Assembly (NCBI GenBank): GCA_003523255.1 | Contig: DPGH01000010.1 | Span: 140,845 to 162,780 of the forward strand | DNA: 21,936 nucleotides | DNA from: Clostridiales bacterium | Lineage (GTDB): Bacteria; Bacillota; Clostridia; Christensenellales; Borkfalkiaceae | Reading direction: 5' to 3' | Part shown: positions 7,677-13,748 of the stretch, one piece after another | How the letters are laid out: each line of letters opens with the position of its first letter | Position numbering within the stretch: the stretch's first letter is position 1 | Made by a program: the position numbers and the translations under genes | The notes under the pieces: generated by a model | What the model saw: the letters and a program-made list of their open reading frames with translations, nothing else | Databases searched by the model: none | Told to the model about the DNA's origin: nothing

Positions 7677-9902
7677 TTATTCAAAATCAATATCCTCTTC
7701 AGCTTTAACTTGAACGTCAATAAGATTGTCAATATTAACTTCAGAAACAAGCCAATTGCGAATTTGGCATAATTTAATAAAATCGCCGATTCTGTTTATC
7801 CCATTCATCTCTTTCAATGTAACAACAACAGCAAAGGGCAAGGCGGCACCGTGTTTTGATTGCAGTCTTTCTTTTGTTTTTATACTCAATCCCCAGTTAT
7901 CCGCATTAAACTTACTCTTTGGGCGAGAACCTTTTTTGATGGTGTCTGCGATATGTTTTATATTATCCCATTTACGATAGAAACTTCTTGCGCTTTCTTC
8001 GGTGATGGCGATATTTCCTTCATCCCCCTGAGCATTTTTATCAAGAGATAAAATCTGCGTTTTACCTTTACTGTCTTCTTTCAATCGCCCAAAGTGTATA
8101 TCCATTTCCGTGTTTGTATAATCAACACCTTGGATTCTCGAACAGATCGGAAAGTAACATAAAGTTGCTCGTGCAAAGAAGGGGTATTTATTATCGTAAT
8201 AAGGAACAGGAATGTTATAAGCATACGTTTCATAGGCTTCAGAGACGCCTGTCAATATAAATCGAATCTCATCTGCGGGTGATTCAACAATGTCTCTGAT
8301 ATCTTTGGCAACAATGCCGTATCCCATCGAGTACGAAACATTATCCTGCCTATTCCATTTTGCGGCGGAATCGATAATTAATGCCTTTGCAACTTCGCGG
8401 CTCAATCCTAATTTGCATATAAGGAAAGCCATTTTCCTTGTTATCCACGGAGCCGCAAAAGACGTTCCAGTTACAAAATATTCACCTAGTGACGAACAAA
8501 CTCTGATTTTTTGTTTCCCGTCACCGCCATAATAACTTACGTCGGGTTTATTGAAAAAGGATAGGACAGGTCCGACTCTTGTATACGAAGCAGGTTGATT
8601 ATTAAAATCGACCGAATTGACAACAAGGGAATTTAATGAATCGGCAGGCGCGCCGATTTTCATACCAAACTTTCGACCTTCCGGTCTATTAGTTCCAGCA
8701 ACAATAAAAATGACGTCATATTCGCTTTGAATTTTGTCAAGTTCCGCACCTTCCGGCGAAATAAAATTATTGTTAATTTCCAAAACAGAGCCTAAAGATA
8801 AATTCCAGACTTTAATTTCTCTGTTTTGCGAAACAATCTGTCGTATTGCTTTCAATACTGTAAATGAACTAAAATAGCCGTTTTTCGCCACTCCAAAATG
8901 CTTGACACGAAAATTTCCGCAGTTATCTTCAAGATTCGGATTAAAGGCGGGACCGTCAACAATTATTGAAGTAACAAAGGTGCCGTGTTTATAATCACTC
9001 GGATCAATGCCAAGATCGGGATCGAGCATATTCTTAAATTCTACCCAATTTTTAAAGTAAACACCATCATCGAAAAGTGTATCTATTACGCCAACCACTG
9101 GTTCTGTCGTCGGATCGGGAATGGTTAAAATTTTATCCGATGCACTGTTAATATCCGTCAACGTTAGTTTTCTTATATCAACAGTTTCCATAGCTATAAG
9201 GTATGGAGCCTTATCTCTTAATAAATCAAGTTCATCGGGGGTAAGACGAACAGTTGTTTCATCAAGTAAAGCGGCATCAATAGACGTTATGCCTAATTTG
9301 TTTAGTAGTTCGGTGGTTTTTACATTTGTTTTATATAGAGTAACAATTGTATTTTCATTTGTTTTTTCGACGTCTCTGTCAATATTAAATTTTTGCACAT
9401 AATAACAATCAACTATTACTGCTTTGAAAATCGAAATAGGTAATGAATAGTTTGTGTTTTTGGCATTTAACGGCTTCATATCGGCATGAGAAATGCTACC
9501 GTTAAAATCTTTTTCAAGAATTTTTATACATTCGTTTAATCTGCGAATGGATTCGCTTAAAATATCCAAGGAAACAAAATGTGTAAAGATATGCTGTTTC
9601 CCAGAAACATCAAATTTGGCTCCACGGACGCTGTCGTTTGGTTTTATGTTTCCTTTCGCCAGAAGACCTTTCATCCGATTGCTTTTTGCTACAATTTTAT
9701 TATAGTAAACACTTACAAGCGCACCTCCGATTAACGTTTCGGCTCGCCAATATTTTAAAATTTCTTCCAGTTGTTGTTTTAAATCACGCAGATGGTCCAC
9801 ATCAACCGGCAATCCTTTTTCGGGAATATTAGGTGCTGCCGGCTTTGTGTGGTTTCCATCTGTTTTAAAACTTCCTTTTAGTTGCAAAATTTTGTTACTC
9901 AT
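7677..9902 (-). CDS. ietS: Subtilisin-like S8 serine protease (IetS-like)
   Basis: A 741-residue cytosolic S8 peptidase with a complete catalytic set: Asp274 in GVIDT, His306 in KHGTFV, oxyanion Asn405 in VAGTN and Ser481 in GTSFAAP. There is no signal peptide, so it acts inside the cell. The N-terminal ~260 residues (helical, with DHLRDLKQQLEEILKYW) and the C-terminal ~200 residues are non-catalytic and probably sense or bind partners. It overlaps the AAA+ ATPase gene by 8 bases. This ATPase-subtilase arrangement is that of IetAS, reported as an anti-phage system (Gao et al. 2020) and earlier linked to plasmid incompatibility. AAAGGGAG lies before the ATG, inside the end of ietA. The protease is presumably held in check or targeted by the ATPase; substrates are unknown to me. 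Confidence 0.87.
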   Translation of the reverse strand: MSNKILQLKGSFKTDGNHTKPAAPNIPEKGLPVDVDHLRDLKQQLEEILKYWRAETLIGGALVSVYYNKIVAKSNRMKGLLAKGNIKPNDSVRGAKFDVSGKQHIFTHFVSLDILSESIRRLNECIKILEKDFNGSISHADMKPLNAKNTNYSLPISIFKAVIVDCYYVQKFNIDRDVEKTNENTIVTLYKTNVKTTELLNKLGITSIDAALLDETTVRLTPDELDLLRDKAPYLIAMETVDIRKLTLTDINSASDKILTIPDPTTEPVVGVIDTLFDDGVYFKNWVEFKNMLDPDLGIDPSDYKHGTFVTSIIVDGPAFNPNLEDNCGNFRVKHFGVAKNGYFSSFTVLKAIRQIVSQNREIKVWNLSLGSVLEINNNFISPEGAELDKIQSEYDVIFIVAGTNRPEGRKFGMKIGAPADSLNSLVVNSVDFNNQPASYTRVGPVLSFFNKPDVSYYGGDGKQKIRVCSSLGEYFVTGTSFAAPWITRKMAFLICKLGLSREVAKALIIDSAAKWNRQDNVSYSMGYGIVAKDIRDIVESPADEIRFILTGVSEAYETYAYNIPVPYYDNKYPFFARATLCYFPICSRIQGVDYTNTEMDIHFGRLKEDSKGKTQILSLDKNAQGDEGNIAITEESARSFYRKWDNIKHIADTIKKGSRPKSKFNADNWGLSIKTKERLQSKHGAALPFAVVVTLKEMNGINRIGDFIKLCQIRNWLVSEVNIDNLIDVQVKAEEDIDFE

Positions 9903-10944
9903 TATTTTCTCCCTTTAATTCTCTGCCGGCTTGACTTTTTGAAACGCCGGTGAGAATTTCAATTTCCCTTAATGTAAAGCCTTGTTCTTGTAAAACTTTC
10001 AAATCAAACGTTGACGTATTACAGATAGTGAAATACAGCCGCCTTAAATAATCAAACGGTTCGCCAGGATTGCTGAACGCTATCGATGTTTTGATTATAT
10101 TTTTTAAAGATCCCGGCATTATCAGCGGATCCATTAGCGCGATTATCTTTCTGAATAATTTAATGTTTCTACCAGCAGACTTAAATTTTTCAAGATAAAG
10201 ATTCAATAACACTTCTGAAATTTCAAGCAAGTCGGATTTTCCGTATCTGTCGAAATTGATTATTGCGTCAAATCTTCTTGTTATTGCCTTATCGAAATAC
10301 TCAAATAAATTTGTTGTTGCAATTAGCACAATTCGCTCGTCCAGATTATCAAAGCCTTTCAGAATAGTAGAAGTTGCTCTGCCCATTTCTCGTAAATCGT
10401 TGGAATTTGTTCTGTCCAAGGCAATTGTATCTATTTCGTCAAACAATATCACAATTTTATCCGGACGAGAGAAACTATTGATTTCTTTAAATAAAGAGAT
10501 AATATTTTTAGGCGTTTGACCAAGTTTGCTATCGATTAAACTTGAAAAATTTACATAATATAAATCTCGTTCCAAAATTCTGGCAAGCTGCTTTGCCGTT
10601 TCTGTTTTTCCTGTTCCCGGTTTTCCTTCAAAAAGAAATTTATTAACTCCCGCATTATGCGATACGGCGTTTACGATCCCTATAATGTCCTGTTGAATGA
10701 CTTTAGGAAGAGGTAACGGATCACCATTATCGTGAGTCCATTTTTCTAAAAATACACAGTTGTTTTCTTCCATTTGCGGAACAAAAGTATTGGCGTTTGA
10801 AAGCAAAGCCGTGATATATTCGGCTAATTGATTATCCCCGTTATCATCAAAGTCTTTTGCTATTTCATACGCTTCGGTTCTGAATCCCAAATCGTTTCCT
10901 TCTACGTGGTATCTGATTAAGTTTATAATATTTTTCTTTTTCAT
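9895..10944 (-). CDS. ietA: AAA+ ATPase (IetA-like)
   Basis: A 349-residue AAA+ ATPase. Walker A is GKPGTGKT (107-114), Walker B ILFDEID (166-172), sensor 1 IATTN (208-212), and an arginine-finger region ITRRFD lies at 221-226. The C-terminal end (about 325-346, TLREIEILTGVSKSQAGREL) looks like a helix-turn-helix, which is worth noting in an ATPase paired with a protease. It is the first gene of the minus-strand operon and has a strong ribosome binding site (AAAGGAGAC) and a near-consensus promoter at 10972-11000. It is paired with the S8 protease as in IetAS systems; by analogy it could recruit or unfold targets for the protease, or act as the antidote. The family assignment is from gene pairing and motifs, not from a database search. 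Confidence 0.87.
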   Translation of the reverse strand: MKKKNIINLIRYHVEGNDLGFRTEAYEIAKDFDDNGDNQLAEYITALLSNANTFVPQMEENNCVFLEKWTHDNGDPLPLPKVIQQDIIGIVNAVSHNAGVNKFLFEGKPGTGKTETAKQLARILERDLYYVNFSSLIDSKLGQTPKNIISLFKEINSFSRPDKIVILFDEIDTIALDRTNSNDLREMGRATSTILKGFDNLDERIVLIATTNLFEYFDKAITRRFDAIINFDRYGKSDLLEISEVLLNLYLEKFKSAGRNIKLFRKIIALMDPLIMPGSLKNIIKTSIAFSNPGEPFDYLRRLYFTICNTSTFDLKVLQEQGFTLREIEILTGVSKSQAGRELKGENNE

Positions 10945-10971
10945 GAGATAGTCTCCTTTGATGTCAGCAAT

Positions 10972-11000
10972 AGTATATCACACACTTGGGACAATGTCAA
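10972..11000 (-). promoter_or_regulatory. Promoter of the ietA-led operon with direct repeats
   Basis: On the minus strand, TTGACA (10995-11000), a 17-bp spacer and TATACT (10972-10977), about 25 bases before the ietA ribosome binding site. TTGGGACA (plus strand) occurs at 10986-10993 and 11006-11013, exactly 20 bp apart. One copy lies in the spacer and one just upstream of the -35. This looks like a repressor operator pair. Confidence 0.82.
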
Positions 11001-11042
11001 TATATTTGGGACAGAATTTAAATAAAATATTTTTTAAACAAA

Positions 11043-11074
11043 AAAACGGTTCCGTCGGGTAGCGGAGCCGTTTT
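11043..11074 (-). terminator. Terminator of the Xre gene
   Basis: AAAACGGTTCCG and CGGAGCCGTTTT form a 12-bp stem with one G-U pair and an 8-nt loop. On the minus strand it ends in a run of T just after the Xre stop. It insulates the Xre transcript from ietA. Confidence 0.85.
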
Positions 11075-11076
11075 TA

Positions 11077-11376
11077 TCAATCTGAAAATAATTCAATTAA
11101 AGCTTGTTGTTTTTCGGGGGAAAGTTTTCGGAAAGAAGAAAGGATTTTCTTTTCCCGTTCGCTGAGCACTTCTATCTGCTCATCTTCAAGGAAAAACTGA
11201 GCAAGCGTAATTCCGAATGCTTCGCAAATGCGTTGCAACATTTCTAATTTCGGCGGAGTGCGGCGGGCATACAGCGTCGCAAGCGAAGATTGCGAAATAT
11301 CAGCCGCTTGCGCCAGTTTATAGTCGGTCCAGCCACGTTCCCATTGCAGTTTGCGTATTTTATCAATAACGTTCAT
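11077..11376 (-). CDS. Xre-family transcriptional regulator
   Basis: A 99-residue cytosolic DNA-binding protein. The helix-turn-helix is at about 14-40 (DYKLAQAADISQSSLATLYA) in a classic HTH_3 domain, followed by EMLQRICEAFGITLAQFF, with a short C-terminal helical tail (LSPEKQQALIELF). I chose ATG 11376 because GTGAGGTG lies at good spacing before it; a GTG at 11382 would overlap that site. It is divergent from the methylase operon, and the shared intergenic region holds a perfect palindrome within the methylase promoter. It is therefore the likely regulator of the R-M operon and of itself, functionally similar to an R-M controller (C) protein though somewhat longer than typical ones. Confidence 0.88.
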   Translation of the reverse strand: MNVIDKIRKLQWERGWTDYKLAQAADISQSSLATLYARRTPPKLEMLQRICEAFGITLAQFFLEDEQIEVLSEREKKILSSFRKLSPEKQQALIELFSD

Positions 11377-11434
11377 TTGCACCTCACATAATAATTTTAC
11401 TACGTTTTTACGATATATATACTACGTAAACGCG

Positions 11435-11463
11435 TTGACTTTTTATCGTAATTACGATATAAT
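11435..11463 (+). promoter_or_regulatory. R-M operon promoter with palindromic operator
   Basis: TTGACT (11435-11440), 17-bp spacer, TATAAT (11458-11463). A perfect 16-bp palindrome TATCGTAATTACGATA occupies 11444-11459, filling the spacer and entering the -10. A further half-site TTACGATA lies at 11408-11415. Repression by the neighbouring Xre protein is the simplest reading. Confidence 0.85.
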
Positions 11464-11494
11464 ATTATCGGAAATACAAAGTAAGGACCGTAAA

Positions 11495-12214
11495 ATGGGC
11501 ATAGAATCGCAAAAAACACAGATAAAATCAAAAAAGCGGATTGCCGAGCACGGCGAAGTGTTTACTGCCGAGCGTGAAGTCAAGGCGATGTGCGATTTGG
11601 TCGCGCAAGAATGCGACCGAATAGACAGTCGATTTTTAGAGCCTGCATGCGGTGACGGCAATTTTTTGGCTGAAATATTGACGCGCAAACTTACCACTGT
11701 AAAAAAACTGTATAAATCAAACCCATATGACTTTGAAAGATATTCCGTGCTTGCAATAACAAGCCTTTACGGCGTGGATATTATGCAAGACAACGTTGCA
11801 GAATGTCGCGAACGGCTTTTTAAACTATGGGATAAAGAGTATAAATCGGTTTGCAAAAAGGCGGTTATGCAGGAAACGCGCGAAGCCGTGAAATATATCC
11901 TTTCCAAAAATATTTTATGCGGCAACGCTTTGACGCTTATGTGCGTGGATGAAAATCAAAACGACCTTGATACGCCGATTATTTTCCCCGAATGGAGTCT
12001 TATGCTCGGCACAAAACTCAAACGTCGTGATTTCCGCCTTGACGTGATGCTCAAAGCCAACGACAAACCAAAAAGCGAGCAACTATCACTTCTCGACGTT
12101 CCCGAAGACATACGGAAATATTTGTCTATCAACCCCGCAACAAAAGAATATATTGCAGAGCCGATATGCGAATATCCGCCCGTGCATTACAGGAAGGTAC
12201 AGGAAAATGGCTGA
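11495..12214 (+). CDS. N6-adenine methylase-like subunit lacking NPPY
   Basis: A 239-residue methyltransferase-fold protein. EHGEVFTAEREV (19-30) and motif I FLEPACGDGNF (47-57) bind S-adenosylmethionine in gamma-class DNA adenine methylases; LYGVDIMQDNV follows as motif II. I find no NPPY/DPPY motif IV anywhere in it, so it should not transfer methyl groups by itself. It overlaps the full-length methylase by 8 bases and probably forms a complex with it, or is a remnant of a duplicated methylase N-terminus. I chose ATG 11495 because it has AAGGA upstream and lies just after the -10 element; an upstream ATG in frame would lie on the far side of the promoter. Part of a three-gene operon. Confidence 0.78.
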   Translation: MGIESQKTQIKSKKRIAEHGEVFTAEREVKAMCDLVAQECDRIDSRFLEPACGDGNFLAEILTRKLTTVKKLYKSNPYDFERYSVLAITSLYGVDIMQDNVAECRERLFKLWDKEYKSVCKKAVMQETREAVKYILSKNILCGNALTLMCVDENQNDLDTPIIFPEWSLMLGTKLKRRDFRLDVMLKANDKPKSEQLSLLDVPEDIRKYLSINPATKEYIAEPICEYPPVHYRKVQENG

Positions 12215-13748
12215 AACTTTTTTCGATAAAATCTACAAAAACAAAACTTTGCATACGCCTGACGTTTTGTCGTGCCTTGCAAATTTATCTAACGACGAAG
12301 TTTTTACTCCGCCCGATGTAGTAAATCAAATGCTCGATTTGTTGCCGCAGGAGTTATTTTCCGATCCCGACGCCACGTTTTTGGATCCTGCTTGCAAAAC
12401 GGGAGTTTTCTTGCGTGAAATTGCCAAACGCTTGCTTGTAGGGTTGCAAGACAAAATCCCTAACTTGCAAGAACGTATCGACCATATCTTCCACAAGCAA
12501 CTTTACGGCATTGCAATTACGGAACTCACAAGTCTGTTATCCCGTCGTAGTCTGTATTGCTCAAAATATCCAAACGGCGAATACTCGATTTCACATTTCG
12601 ACACAGCCGAAGGCAATATACGATTTCGCAGAGTGAATCACGTTTGGGCAAATGGAAAATGCAATTATTGCGGTGCGTCAGAAACGCAATGGAAACGAGA
12701 AGAAGGCAAAGAAACTCACGCATACGAATTTATACACACAGAAAACCCGGAGAAAATTTTTAATATGAAATTCGACGTAATTATATCCAACCCGCCTTAT
12801 CAATTATCCGACGGCGGAAGTGCAAACGGAATGAGTGCTAAACCTATTTATCAGCATTTTATTGAAATGGCAAAAAAACTTTGTCCTAGATACATCACTA
12901 TGATTATTCCTTCAAGGTGGTTTTCAGGCGGTAAAGGGTTAGACTCTTTTAGAGATGAGATGTTGAACGATTCAAGGATTAGAGTTTTATGTGATTATGA
13001 AAATTTCAAAGATGTTTTCCCGGGAGTAGACTTAGCAGGTGGTGCTTGTTATTTTCTTTGGGATAGGGACAACAAAGGAATTTGTAAAGTCAGAAATTAC
13101 ATAGGTAAAGAATTTTCCGAAAGTTACAGATATTTAAATCAGTTTGATACTTTTATTCGCTCTAATATTTCTATTGAAATCGTTGAAAAAATCACTTCTA
13201 AGTATGAGAAATTTTTAAATGAACGAGTTTCGATTAGATTACCGTTTGGTATTCCGACAACTTATCAACCATTAAGCAGCGGAGTTCCTTGCTATTTCAC
13301 TCAAAAAATAGGGTTAAAATACGTTGATAAAAACGACGTGAAAGACGTATTAAACGTTATCGAAAAATGGAAATTTCTTGTACCCAAAGCACCGATTGCA
13401 GGACAAACCGACTTTTCAAAACCTGTCGGATTCTATTATGACGGAAATACAAGAATTGCGAAACCCGGTGAAATATGTTCTGAATCGTGGCTTATTGCCG
13501 GCGCATTTGACAGCGAACAAGAAACTTTGTGTTTTAAGTCGTATATTTTAACGAAAACAGTTCGGTTTTTATTGTTGCAAACGGTTGTATCACAAAATAT
13601 TACGAGAAAAAATTTTTGTTTCATACCTGAGTTAAAAAATTATACTCAAATTTATTCTGATGCCTATTTAAGAAAATTATGGGATATTAACGACGATGAA
13701 TGGAGTTTAATTAAATCTAAAATCGGCGAAATCGGCGGTGAAGAATAA
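12207..13748 (+). CDS. DNA adenine methyltransferase of the R-M system
   Basis: A 513-residue DNA methylase. Residues 30-36 (DEVFTPP) and motif I FLDPACKTGVF (58-68) bind SAM; catalytic motif IV is SNPPYQ at 194-199. A CNYC pair at 152-155 lies in an insert between them. The second half (about 215-500) has no recognisable motif and is likely the target-recognition region. DNA coding for it from about 12850 on looks richer in A+T than the first half and the next gene, which suggests exchange of the specificity domain. It starts inside the end of the upstream gene, and its stop overlaps the next start (TAATG). It would protect host DNA from the GIY-YIG/helicase subunit. The target sequence cannot be predicted. 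Confidence 0.85.
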   Translation: MAETFFDKIYKNKTLHTPDVLSCLANLSNDEVFTPPDVVNQMLDLLPQELFSDPDATFLDPACKTGVFLREIAKRLLVGLQDKIPNLQERIDHIFHKQLYGIAITELTSLLSRRSLYCSKYPNGEYSISHFDTAEGNIRFRRVNHVWANGKCNYCGASETQWKREEGKETHAYEFIHTENPEKIFNMKFDVIISNPPYQLSDGGSANGMSAKPIYQHFIEMAKKLCPRYITMIIPSRWFSGGKGLDSFRDEMLNDSRIRVLCDYENFKDVFPGVDLAGGACYFLWDRDNKGICKVRNYIGKEFSESYRYLNQFDTFIRSNISIEIVEKITSKYEKFLNERVSIRLPFGIPTTYQPLSSGVPCYFTQKIGLKYVDKNDVKDVLNVIEKWKFLVPKAPIAGQTDFSKPVGFYYDGNTRIAKPGEICSESWLIAGAFDSEQETLCFKSYILTKTVRFLLLQTVVSQNITRKNFCFIPELKNYTQIYSDAYLRKLWDINDDEWSLIKSKIGEIGGEE

